Shown here one piece after another: positions 1 to 6,697 of a stretch of DNA of 11,617 nucleotides. Position 1 is the first letter of the stretch. Each line of letters opens with the position of its first letter. Under the pieces are notes generated by a model, which was given only the letters and a program-made list of their open reading frames with translations, made no database searches and was not told the DNA's origin. The position numbers and the translations under genes were made by a program. The DNA is from Armatimonadota bacterium (GTDB lineage: Bacteria > Armatimonadota > Fervidibacteria > Fervidibacterales > Fervidibacteraceae): contig JANZZQ010000029.1 of the NCBI GenBank assembly GCA_026419315.1, positions 1 to 11,617 of the forward strand, in the 5' to 3' direction.

Positions 1-1
1 G

Positions 2-271
2 ATCAAAGTTTTCGGTGCACCGCAGAAAACTTACGGCAGTCCAAACCCTGGCAAGTTGGCAAGTTACGCTGACCTCGCAATTCGTTACGCCCTTGACTTG
101 CCCGATGTCGCTTGTGCCGTCGTTGGCGTGTTCACGATTGACGAACTCAAGCGAAATGCAGCCATCGCAAAAAGCCGAAGGGCTTTGACAAAATTTGAAT
201 TGCGGAAAATCGCTGAGGTTGGCAGGGAACTCAGTCAAAAGTGGGGCGCTCACTTTGGGGAGCCGAATTGA
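2..271 (+). CDS. Aldo/keto reductase, C-terminal part (5' end outside window)
   Basis: The reading frame is open from base 2 to a TGA at 269-271, so 89 residues of the C-terminal end are visible and the start lies upstream of the window. The segment YADLAIRYALDLPDVACAVV followed by GVFTIDELKRN matches the closing strands and helices of the aldo/keto reductase TIM barrel, where the usual pattern is a helix ending in 'ALRYVLSLP', a 'V.G..S..EL..N' strand-loop and a final helix. Members reduce aldehydes or ketones with NAD(P)H in the cytoplasm. The catalytic Tyr/Lys/His/Asp residues would be upstream and cannot be checked, so the substrate is unknown. No cysteine cluster of the iron-sulfur AKR subgroup is visible in this part. 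The last 22 bases overlap the 3' end of the convergent DUF192 gene. Confidence 0.75.
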   Translation: MKVFGAPQKTYGSPNPGKLASYADLAIRYALDLPDVACAVVGVFTIDELKRNAAIAKSRRALTKFELRKIAEVGRELSQKWGAHFGEPN

Positions 272-633
272 TTGGGTTGGAAAGTCAACAAGTCACCGAC
301 TTCCGTCCCAGTTTCAGCGAGGCGACCTGCTGGCAACTCCAAAGCCATCACCGCATCTTTCTTGGCTAAAATCCAAACTTGCCAAGGTTTCATGTTGTGC
401 CGAACGGCAACGATAAGACCGTCACGGTTGAGGTAAGCGACATCAATTGGGAAGCGCATGAAGCAGGTATGGATACCGCCGGAAGCGTGTGTCAGAAGCA
501 AACCTTCATCTCGCCCCAAACTTTTTCGCCCCATCAAACCGATGAGTCTTTGCCACCAAGTTTTTGCGACAAGACATTTCTCGCAAACGACAACTTTTTT
601 CGTCTCGTTCCAAACTTGCACCCAATCAGCCAT
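250..633 (-). CDS. DUF192 family protein
   Basis: This 127-residue protein matches the DUF192 family over nearly its whole length. The family landmarks are in order: GLMGRKSL (32-39), IHTCFMRFPIDVAYLN (54-69), a basic/aromatic MKPW (81-84), ALELPAGRLAETG (97-109) and a terminal VGD (112-114). The biochemical function of DUF192 is not established. Many members are exported, but this one has no signal peptide or membrane segment at this start and so looks cytoplasmic. The ATG at 633-631 has a GAGGT six bases upstream, and translation begins 13 bp after the tadC stop. It is therefore very probably the last gene of the tadABC transcript. Its 3' end overlaps the convergent aldo/keto reductase gene by 22 bp. 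Two cysteines (17, 20) form a CxxC near the N-terminus; whether they bind metal is unknown. Confidence 0.85.
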   Translation of the reverse strand: MADWVQVWNETKKVVVCEKCLVAKTWWQRLIGLMGRKSLGRDEGLLLTHASGGIHTCFMRFPIDVAYLNRDGLIVAVRHNMKPWQVWILAKKDAVMALELPAGRLAETGTEVGDLLTFQPNQFGSPK

Positions 634-646
634 AACGATACCTCAT

Positions 647-1486
647 TCAAAAGCCCAAGAATTGAAGCAACCCGCTTTGCCTTGCCCTTAGATAGAGGGG
701 AACGAATAGGAGCAGGAAAATGACCGGGCAGAAACAGAAAGCGAGTGCGGGCAACATGAGCAACGGTGCCCTTCTCGCTCTTTCCCTTGCTTGCTGAAAA
801 CGCCGTTCTCGGAGTGCTTCCGCTTGAGCTCTCAAGACATTTGCGATTGGGATGCCGAAGAGCTCCGCTTGAGCCAACGATGCGGCGAGGATGCGAATAT
901 CTTCGCAATTTGTCCTTTCGGCGATCCCCATTAACGCAAGGTTGCGAGGTCGCCCAATTTGAACTTCCCACAAATATCTTTGGAACTCCTCAGCGAGCGG
1001 TCCAGGAAATCGCCTCGTAATTCTGTCAATAGCAGCGTCTAACCCGAGTCCCGCCTCAACGCATGTAGCCAGCAAATCAACAAAATCTGGAAGGTGTCGT
1101 GAAATTAGCCTGCACCTTTTCCTCGCCTGCTGGCTCAACCAAAAATCAGGGACGGTGAAACCAGCAACGCCGAGAAGCAAAGCCAACACCAATTTTTGCA
1201 GCAGCCCTATCTTGAGGACTGTCCCAAGGTAAAATCCAGCAAAGAACAGCGTCACCAACCCTATCAATTTCAGCCCAAACACTTCTTCTGGTCGAAGTCT
1301 TCCCACCAAACCAGCTCTGTGAATCATCATCCTCAATCTGGAGCGGCTGTGTGTGGGGACAAACCTCCCCAAGGTTCTGACAAGCCTAAGGAGCAAAGAA
1401 GTGGCGCGACGTTTTGAAGTGATTTGCCTTGCCGGCTTGAGGTTTTCCACTTCCACAAGTCGCTCAAGCGGGTTTCGGCGTAACAT
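647..1486 (-). CDS. tadC: Type II secretion F-domain protein, TadC-like
   Basis: A 279-residue polytopic membrane protein with one T2SSF (GspF/TadC) domain at about residues 131-257, beginning HLPDFVDLLATCVEAGLGLD and including the amphipathic stretch around NCEDIRILAASLAQAELFG. Hydrophobic segments lie near 72-92, 96-114 and 241-264, and a long basic N-terminus (1-70) is probably cytoplasmic. In Tad systems TadC pairs with TadB to form the inner-membrane platform on which the TadA ATPase acts. The ATG at 1486-1484 is preceded by GGAGGGGTG with a five-base spacer. That site lies in the last codons of tadB, and the genes are 4 bp apart, consistent with translational coupling. The order tadA-tadB-tadC is the usual one. 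The call rests on domain pattern plus position after a TadB-like protein. Confidence 0.88.
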   Translation of the reverse strand: MLRRNPLERLVEVENLKPARQITSKRRATSLLLRLVRTLGRFVPTHSRSRLRMMIHRAGLVGRLRPEEVFGLKLIGLVTLFFAGFYLGTVLKIGLLQKLVLALLLGVAGFTVPDFWLSQQARKRCRLISRHLPDFVDLLATCVEAGLGLDAAIDRITRRFPGPLAEEFQRYLWEVQIGRPRNLALMGIAERTNCEDIRILAASLAQAELFGIPIANVLRAQAEALRERRFQQARERARRAPLLMLPALAFCFCPVIFLLLFVPLYLRARQSGLLQFLGF

Positions 1487-1490
1487 TTCT

Positions 1491-2558
1491 TCACCCCTCC
1501 AAAGTTTCTAAAACTCCCTTCATCCAGAACCAGCCGCCTACCTCAAGGGCAACGATCGCAATCCAGGCTTTCAGCCCCGTTGAAGTTGTGAACATCGGTG
1601 CCGACCAAGGTTCACCGCCCGTTACGATAGAGGCGAAATTTGCGAAGACGAAAACGAGGGCGGGTAACCCGAAAGCCAAGGCAAAGGCGCTGCCGCGAGT
1701 TAGTGAAGTTTCAGCCCGAATTTCCTGCTTCAGCCTAATTCTGTTGCGAACCGTTGATGCTGCGATGTCCAAAAGCCTTGCCAGACTGCCACCAACTTCC
1801 CTTTGAATGAGAACTGCTGTCACCACCAACTCCAGTTCTACGCTCGGAACTCGTTCAATCAGACCTTGTAGCGCTTCGTCTAACGATGAACCGAGTGTGA
1901 TAGCCCGGTTGACGGTAGCAAACTCATCCCGCAGAGGGGGCAAGCCCTCCATGGCAACTAATTCAATTGCCTGCTGAAATCCCATTCCCGCCCTCAACGC
2001 GTTTGCCATCAAAGCCAGAGTGTCAGGTAGCACGGTCTCCACGCGGCGGATGAACTGGCGCTGCTTGTAACGAAGCCAGCCTATGAGTGCGGAAGGGGAC
2101 AACACAGCGACCAAGAAAGCGGTGGTGAACCGCCACAAAGGTGAAATTGTGGGGGCGAAAAGGCTAAGAACTATTGCGGTCAGTGAGAAACCGGAAACCA
2201 TCAAGAGAAGCAAAACCGCCAAAGTTGAACCTACATCCCAGTTGACGTGTGCTCGCTTTATCTCCCTTTCCAACCATTGAGCGAACCTTCGGCGCGAAAG
2301 GAAACGGGAGAGCAGGGGGAAAGGTTCGGGAAGTTGTGAGGCAAACCTTTGCTCCCACGCTTCATCCAATTCATCGGGACGGCGCAACCCTGCAGGCAGC
2401 CCACCATACAACCTTTCCTCTTCAACCCAAAGTTGTCTCAGCCGTTCAATTGGGATAGACCTTGTTTCCGCCCAAACCCGGTAGCAGCCAAAGCAAAACG
2501 AAGCAAACCAAATTAATGAAGTCACGAGCAACAGGACATCCAAGAAAGTCATCGCCAT
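1491..2558 (-). CDS. tadB: Type II secretion F-domain protein, TadB-like
   Basis: A 355-residue membrane protein with an N-terminal membrane segment (about 5-25), a hydrophilic cytoplasmic stretch (30-108), a hydrophobic pair (110-133, 141-161), a T2SSF domain (about 175-300) and hydrophobic segments at 291-312 and 331-348. The F domain contains LPDTLALMANALRAGMGF, the TLGSSLDEAL region and the REVGGSLARLLD motif typical of TadB. It is expected to be the inner-membrane platform partner of TadC for the Tad ATPase. Three starts are close together: TTG 2561, ATG 2558 and ATG 2552. The GGAGG ends four bases before ATG 2558 and ten before ATG 2552. I use 2558, but 2552 is nearly as good. It lies 64 bp after tadA and 4 bp before tadC. 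Confidence 0.88.
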   Translation of the reverse strand: MAMTFLDVLLLVTSLIWFASFCFGCYRVWAETRSIPIERLRQLWVEEERLYGGLPAGLRRPDELDEAWEQRFASQLPEPFPLLSRFLSRRRFAQWLEREIKRAHVNWDVGSTLAVLLLLMVSGFSLTAIVLSLFAPTISPLWRFTTAFLVAVLSPSALIGWLRYKQRQFIRRVETVLPDTLALMANALRAGMGFQQAIELVAMEGLPPLRDEFATVNRAITLGSSLDEALQGLIERVPSVELELVVTAVLIQREVGGSLARLLDIAASTVRNRIRLKQEIRAETSLTRGSAFALAFGLPALVFVFANFASIVTGGEPWSAPMFTTSTGLKAWIAIVALEVGGWFWMKGVLETLEG

Positions 2559-2622
2559 CAATCCTCCAACCTTCGGCTAAAACAATTTTGTCAAGTTGAG
2601 CGAGTTACCGCTAAATTTTTCG

Positions 2623-4542
2623 TCAACGCTGGAAAATCGTAACAGTCAAACGGATGCCCCTTTCAATGAACCTTTCGTAACACCTCGGCCTTAGGCCCGT
2701 TGGTCTCAAACGGCCGCGAATTCTTCCCATCTCGTCGAAACCTTCGTGCTCAAAGACGAACAAGTCCTGCATCGTTATGACGTCGCCTTCCATCCCCGTG
2801 ATTTCGCTAATCTGCATGACTTTCCGAGAGCCATCCCGCAACCGGGCCATGTGAACGATTATGTCAATTGCGCCCGCGATTTGCTCCCGGATCGCCCTCA
2901 CCGGCAAATCCATCCCAGCCATCAAAACCATCGTCTCCAACCTGGAAAGTGCTTCGCGGGGGTTGTTTGCGTGGATTGTGGTCATAGAACCTTCGTGTCC
3001 TGTATTCATGGCTTGCAACATGTCAAGAGCTTCACCGCCCCTGCACTCGCCGACAATTATCCGGTCAGGTCTCATTCTAAGGGCGTTGCGAACCAGGTCG
3101 CGAATTGTAACTTCCCCAACACCTTCAATGTTTGGCGGTCTCGCTTCCAACCTGACGACGTGGTCTTGCCGAAGTTGCAACTCGGCGGTGTCCTCAATCG
3201 TTATGATGCGTTCGTCGTTGGGGATGAAGGCGGAAAGGACGTTGAGGAGCGTCGTTTTACCTGATGCAGTTCCACCGGTGATGAGAATGTTCAATTTAGC
3301 TTGGACTGCTGCCTGCAGGAACTGGGCTGCCTCAGGTGTGAGTGTTCCGAAAGAAATGAGGTCGCTCATTGTGAACGGGTCTCGGGAGAATTTTCGGATG
3401 GTTATGCAGGGACCGTTGAGTGATACGGGCGGTATGACGACATTGACCCGGCTCCCGTCAGGCAACCTCGCATCAACCATTGGGACTCGTTCGTCTATAC
3501 GCTTCCCTAAAGGCAGCAAAATCTTTTCGATGATTCGCATAAGGTGTTGCTCGTCGCGAAATCTCACCCCCGTCAACTCAATTTTCCCGTGCCTTTCAAC
3601 ATAGACCTGATACGGGCCGTTGACCATGATTTCCGAGATTTCCGGGTCATCCAACAAAGGTTGGAGTGGTCCGTAGCCCAGAATTTCGTTGATAAGGGAC
3701 AGTTGAAGCTGTATCCTTTCGGTGCGCGAAAGCACAAGGTTTCGGTTCATAACTTCGGATTCAAAAGCAGTCTCCAAAAGCCTTATCAGGCGGTCGCGCT
3801 CTTGTATAAACGATGGGTCTCGTTCTATCTCCTGCATTAACCTCTCTTGCAGCGATTGTCGCAATTGGTCAATCGCATCTTGTTGCCATCTTTGCTGCTC
3901 CATCCGTTGTTGCAGTAGGGATGTGAATGGGTTTTCCGGACCCTTGTCAATTGACAAAGTTGGGGTTGGGGAAAGGGGAGGAACTTTTGCCCTGACTCGT
4001 CCGCCGTCCGGCAAAGGCTTGTCTAACAGGGGGACTCGTTGGTCAATTCTTGCACCTAAAACATGGGCAATTCGGTTGATGACCCTCATTAGGTGGTTTT
4101 CATCCCGAAACGTCCAATCGTAACGCTGCATCGTGCCCATCCGCTCCACCCATATCTCGCTCGGGGAATTGACGGTGATGCGTGTAACCAATGGGTCATT
4201 GAGGAGTTTCTCCAAAGGTCCAAACCCCTTGACATCGTTAAGGAACTCTTCAACGAGAAACCTCCTTTCCTCAGGTCGAATCGTTAAGCCCAAGGTTTGG
4301 ACAGAGTTCGTGATCGCTTCGTCAATCAAGTTGCGCAAAGGTATGTCACCCATCTGTTCCGCGTTTGAGGGTAGAGAGCCCAAAACAGCATCTACCAGTT
4401 GGTCCCGCAACCAAATGAGTCGGTTCTCGGAAGCCTGATTTCCCAAAAGAGGGCTTTTGTCATCAGCTGTTCCCCTCAACTCTTTTTCCGAGTTTGTTTC
4501 GTTGCCTTCAACTAACCTTTCAAGTCGGCGGAGAAGTGACAT
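2623..4542 (-). CDS. tadA: Tad/CpaF-type secretion ATPase with duplicated N-terminal domain
   Basis: A VirB11/GspE-superfamily ATPase that powers Tad pilus assembly or secretion from the cytoplasmic face of the inner membrane. In the 639-residue product the motor domain (about 380-600) has Walker A GGTASGKTT (423-431), an Asp box ending TIEDTAEL, Walker B DRIIVGECRGGEA (493-505) and the His box TTIHANNP (521-528). Before it lie two related copies of the CpaF N-terminal domain: roughly 85-191 and 265-374. Both contain G(F/Y)GPL, a DP...VN.P pattern, VER.G, FRDE.HLMR, RID.RVP, LPDG.RV and PP.S. A Gln/Glu-rich, probably coiled-coil linker (about 208-250) joins them. Typical CpaF/TadA proteins have one such domain and are some 150-200 residues shorter. 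A GTG at 4554 would add four residues but lies inside the apparent Shine-Dalgarno GGGGGTGA, so ATG 4542 (spacing 8-9) is preferred. Confidence 0.93.
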   Translation of the reverse strand: MSLLRRLERLVEGNETNSEKELRGTADDKSPLLGNQASENRLIWLRDQLVDAVLGSLPSNAEQMGDIPLRNLIDEAITNSVQTLGLTIRPEERRFLVEEFLNDVKGFGPLEKLLNDPLVTRITVNSPSEIWVERMGTMQRYDWTFRDENHLMRVINRIAHVLGARIDQRVPLLDKPLPDGGRVRAKVPPLSPTPTLSIDKGPENPFTSLLQQRMEQQRWQQDAIDQLRQSLQERLMQEIERDPSFIQERDRLIRLLETAFESEVMNRNLVLSRTERIQLQLSLINEILGYGPLQPLLDDPEISEIMVNGPYQVYVERHGKIELTGVRFRDEQHLMRIIEKILLPLGKRIDERVPMVDARLPDGSRVNVVIPPVSLNGPCITIRKFSRDPFTMSDLISFGTLTPEAAQFLQAAVQAKLNILITGGTASGKTTLLNVLSAFIPNDERIITIEDTAELQLRQDHVVRLEARPPNIEGVGEVTIRDLVRNALRMRPDRIIVGECRGGEALDMLQAMNTGHEGSMTTIHANNPREALSRLETMVLMAGMDLPVRAIREQIAGAIDIIVHMARLRDGSRKVMQISEITGMEGDVITMQDLFVFEHEGFDEMGRIRGRLRPTGLRPRCYERFIERGIRLTVTIFQR

Positions 4543-4563
4543 GGAACCGTTCACCCCCGGCGT

Positions 4564-4725
4564 TCAATCGCCATACTCAACGAAGTTCTTAGCAAAGTGC
4601 GAAATAGAACGCCATGCCAGACCTTTTTCCCGGCTAAAAGCGAGGCTCAAATCGCACCCTGAATCTGAAAACTTGGCAATGTTCTCAACGGTAAAGGACT
4701 TGCGCAATTGCTTTTGCACCCGCAT
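4564..4725 (-). CDS. Possible small ORF between mqnE and tadA
   Basis: On the minus strand an ATG directly follows the TAA of mqnE (stop 4728-4726, ATG 4725-4723) and opens a 53-codon frame ending in TGA at 4566-4564, some 21 bases before the tadA ATG. The predicted peptide begins MRVQKQLRKSFTVENIAKFS and ends HFAKNFVEYGD. It is basic at the N-terminus, with no signal peptide, membrane segment or recognisable motif. It fills nearly the whole mqnE-tadA gap, which is why it is listed, but there is no good GGAGG before its ATG, so translation would depend on coupling to mqnE termination. I do not recognise the sequence, and chance is a real alternative. Confidence 0.25.
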   Translation of the reverse strand: MRVQKQLRKSFTVENIAKFSDSGCDLSLAFSREKGLAWRSISHFAKNFVEYGD

Positions 4726-5811
4726 TTAATCTATCGGCTCGTAGACGGAATTTCTTCGCACCGGCACGAATCCCGCTTCAAGGATGAGTCGCCTCAACTC
4801 AGACTCGGTCAAAGCTAAGGGGCTTTCCGCTCCAGCCATGTGGAAGATTTTCTCATTGACCACTGTTCCGTCAAGGTCGTCAGCACCGAAGCTCAAAGCA
4901 ACTTGGGCAAGTTTAGGGTCAAGGGAGACCCAGTAGGCTTTGATGTGGGGGAAGTTGTCAAGCATCAGCCTTGCGATAGCAATCTCCCTCAAATCCTGAG
5001 CACCTGTTGTTGGTTTTCCACCCAGTTCAGTGTTTGCTGGGTGATAGGCGAGTGGAACAAAACACATGAACCCTCCCGTTTCATCTTGCAACTGGCGAAG
5101 TAACTCAAAGTGAAGAGCCTTCTCCTCAGCCGTCTCAATGTGACCGTATAGGATCGTTGCATTGCTCTTTAAGCCTAACTGGTGCGCAATTCGGTGAACT
5201 TCAAGCCATTGCTGCGGCGATGCCTTGCGCGGGTATATCAAACGGTGCACCCGCTCCGATAAAACTTCGGCGCCGCCTCCTGGCAGTGAGCCCAATCCCG
5301 CCTCAATTAGCCTCTCCAAAACTTCGCGGACTGAGAGTTGGGAGATTTTGCTGAAGAAGAAAATTTCTGTGGCGGTGAATGCTTTGACGTGCAAGTGCGG
5401 GAAGGCTTCTTTGACTCGCCTGACCAACTCCACATAGTAGTCAAACGGCAGCTTAGGGTTCAAACCGCCGACGATATGGACCTCGGTGACCCTATCCCAC
5501 AAAATTTGGCTGAGCTGTTCAATGTATTCGTCAATTGTTAACTCGAACGCTTCGGGATCCTTTGGGAGCTTGCCGAAGGCACAGAAGGGACAACCTGCGT
5601 AACAAATGTTGCTGTAGTTCAAATGGACGTTGACGACATAGTAGGCTTTGCTGTCGTGTCTCTGCCTCCTGACATAATCAGCGAGGTAACCCAATGTCAG
5701 CAAGTCACGGGTCTCATACAACCGAACGCAATCGTCAACAGTCAACCTAACGCCAGAGAAAACTTTTTCGGCGATGTCGGCAATCTCCGAACCGGCCAGC
5801 AGCTCTTGCAT
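4726..5811 (-). CDS. mqnE: Aminofutalosine synthase (radical SAM), MqnE
   Basis: MqnE is a cytoplasmic radical-SAM enzyme that joins 3-[(1-carboxyvinyl)oxy]benzoate to the 5'-deoxyadenosyl radical to form aminofutalosine, the second step of the futalosine menaquinone pathway. The 361-residue product has the cluster motif CYAGCPFC (Cys70, Cys74, Cys77; Cx3Cx2C), then HIVGGLNPKLPFDYYVEL (112-129), the SLPGGGAEV segment (175-183), SNATILYGHIET (216-227) and a C-terminal GFVPVRRNSVY, all in MqnE order. The length is normal for the family. The related MqnC cyclase and FO synthases share the radical-SAM core but fit the GGG and C-terminal motifs less well. An upstream in-frame ATG at 5832 is disfavoured because a perfect AAGGAGGTG lies between it and the ATG at 5811, five bases before the latter. 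No other mqn genes are visible. Confidence 0.93.
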   Translation of the reverse strand: MQELLAGSEIADIAEKVFSGVRLTVDDCVRLYETRDLLTLGYLADYVRRQRHDSKAYYVVNVHLNYSNICYAGCPFCAFGKLPKDPEAFELTIDEYIEQLSQILWDRVTEVHIVGGLNPKLPFDYYVELVRRVKEAFPHLHVKAFTATEIFFFSKISQLSVREVLERLIEAGLGSLPGGGAEVLSERVHRLIYPRKASPQQWLEVHRIAHQLGLKSNATILYGHIETAEEKALHFELLRQLQDETGGFMCFVPLAYHPANTELGGKPTTGAQDLREIAIARLMLDNFPHIKAYWVSLDPKLAQVALSFGADDLDGTVVNEKIFHMAGAESPLALTESELRRLILEAGFVPVRRNSVYEPID

Positions 5812-5816
5812 GGCGA

Positions 5817-5825
5817 CACCTCCTT
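5817..5825 (-). promoter_or_regulatory. Ribosome binding site of mqnE that decides its start
   Basis: The minus strand reads AAGGAGGTG here, a full-length match to the anti-Shine-Dalgarno sequence, five bases before the ATG at 5811. The alternative ATG at 5832 would put this site inside the coding region, so the shorter protein is the likely product. Confidence 0.8.
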
Positions 5826-5840
5826 GAAACATCTAACGAA

Positions 5841-5866
5841 AAATTTGCCACAAAAAGTTCAAATTT
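5841..5866. repeat. Short inverted repeat upstream of mqnE
   Basis: AAATTTG at 5841-5847 and CAAATTT at 5860-5866 are perfect inverted copies of 7 bp separated by 12 bases. They lie 30-55 bp upstream of the mqnE start, where an operator could sit. Both arms are AT-rich and short, so chance is quite possible and no regulator is suggested by the sequence. Confidence 0.3.
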
Positions 5867-6052
5867 AGGTCGGGAAAAAAGGCTAAGTGGAACTTAAAAA
5901 GAGGACGAAACGCAAGTGTTGAATGCGAAGTTGGCGGACACCGCACCACGCACTCGGCGCCTCGAAAAATCTTCTATCTCACTTCGTTGTCGCTTTGCGG
6001 CTAATTACAACCTGTGTGCCGTCCAAATTACCTGCCAAATTTTGCGGGAGGG

Positions 6053-6081
6053 TTGTAAGCGAATGCTTTGTGTGCTATCCT
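6053..6081 (+). promoter_or_regulatory. Candidate sigma-70-type promoter of the Nudix-phosphofructokinase unit
   Basis: TTGTAA (6053-6058) and TATCCT (6076-6081) are separated by 17 bases, the ideal spacing. The -10 element is preceded by TGC, an extended -10 (TGn). Transcription would begin near 6088, giving a leader of only about 20 bases that includes the GGAGG at 6092-6096. Both hexamers deviate from consensus at two positions. Confidence 0.45.
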
Positions 6082-6105
6082 TTTGCTCAATGGAGGGCGA
6101 CTGAA

Positions 6106-6657
6106 ATGAGGGAATTGAAGGAGACGGCACTGGAAAGTGAGGTTCTTTATGAAGGTCGTTTGATCGGGCTCAGAAGGGACAAGGTAAGGTTGCCTGACGG
6201 AAGGACGAGCACGAGGGAGGCTGTCGTTCATCCGGGTGCCGTTGCAATTGTGCCTTTGCTTGATGACGGGAGAGTGATTTTGGTTACCCAGTATCGTCAT
6301 GCGGTCGGGAAAATCCTGATGGAAATCCCTGCAGGGACGCTCCATCCTAACGAAGTGGCGGAAGAATGCGCCCAGAGGGAATTGAGGGAGGAAACCGGCT
6401 ACACTGCCGGTAAGTTGGAGCACTTGACATCAATATACCTTGCGCCGGGCTACAGCACTGAATTGCTTCACGTGTTTTTGGCCACAAGTTTGAACCCTGC
6501 TCCGGGCGAGATGGACGAAGACGAATTTGTTGAACCTTTAGCGATACCGCTTGAAGAGGCGATTTCCCAAATCAGCGAGGGGAAAATTCAAGACGCCAAA
6601 ACAGTTGCTGCGCTCTTGCTTGTGTGGCAAAAACAAAAGGCTGGCACGAAGCCATAG
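6106..6657 (+). CDS. Nudix hydrolase, ADP-ribose pyrophosphatase type
   Basis: A 183-residue Nudix protein with a perfect Nudix box, G77-x5-E83-x7-R91-E92-L93-R94-E95-E96-T97-G98-Y99, which binds the catalytic magnesium ions. The N-terminal half carries HPGAVAIVPLLDDGRVILV and the QYRHAVG.I..EIPAGTL motif seen in ADP-ribose pyrophosphatases (NudF/ADPRase). After the box comes YLAPGYSTELLHVFLA, a further hallmark of that subgroup. The expected reaction is ADP-ribose + H2O to AMP + ribose 5-phosphate, clearing a reactive nucleotide sugar from the cytoplasm; related enzymes act on ADP-sugars, so the substrate is inferred. The frame extends upstream to 5923, but the ATG at 6106 has GGAGG nine bases ahead, and the extension has no family similarity. 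Forty bases separate its stop from phosphofructokinase, so the two are probably one transcript. Confidence 0.92.
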   Translation: MRELKETALESEVLYEGRLIGLRRDKVRLPDGRTSTREAVVHPGAVAIVPLLDDGRVILVTQYRHAVGKILMEIPAGTLHPNEVAEECAQRELREETGYTAGKLEHLTSIYLAPGYSTELLHVFLATSLNPAPGEMDEDEFVEPLAIPLEEAISQISEGKIQDAKTVAALLLVWQKQKAGTKP

Positions 6658-6697
6658 GATACGGAAATTTAAAACTGTGGAGAAGGAGGGAAGGAGT

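Larger units (their letters stand above)
5826..6105. other. Divergent intergenic region between mqnE and the Nudix gene
   Basis: This stretch of about 280 bp separates two divergent units and must hold both promoters. I see a plausible promoter for the rightward unit at 6053-6081 and a small inverted repeat at 5841-5866 next to mqnE. I could not find a convincing -35/-10 pair for mqnE, although the sequence on its side is AT-rich. Open frames that cross the region (for example from 5916 and 5923) have no ribosome binding site and no recognisable protein, so I see no gene here. Confidence 0.6.

Noticed and set aside
2861..3604. 247-codon open frame on the + strand opposite tadA
   Set aside because: It lies wholly antisense to the conserved motor domain of tadA, has no recognisable motif and is best explained as a codon-bias shadow. 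The same applies to the frame at 2746-3264.
4543..4554. GTG start of tadA four codons upstream of the ATG
   Set aside because: The GTG is part of the GGGGGTGA ribosome binding site of ATG 4542.
4726..5811. MqnC or FO-synthase identity for the radical-SAM gene
   Set aside because: The GGGAEV segment, SNATILYGHIET and the GFVPVRRNSVY C-terminus fit MqnE better.
5923..6105. N-terminal extension of the Nudix protein by 61 residues
   Set aside because: The extension lacks a Shine-Dalgarno, contains the candidate promoter and has no similarity to Nudix families, whereas ATG 6106 has a well-placed GGAGG.
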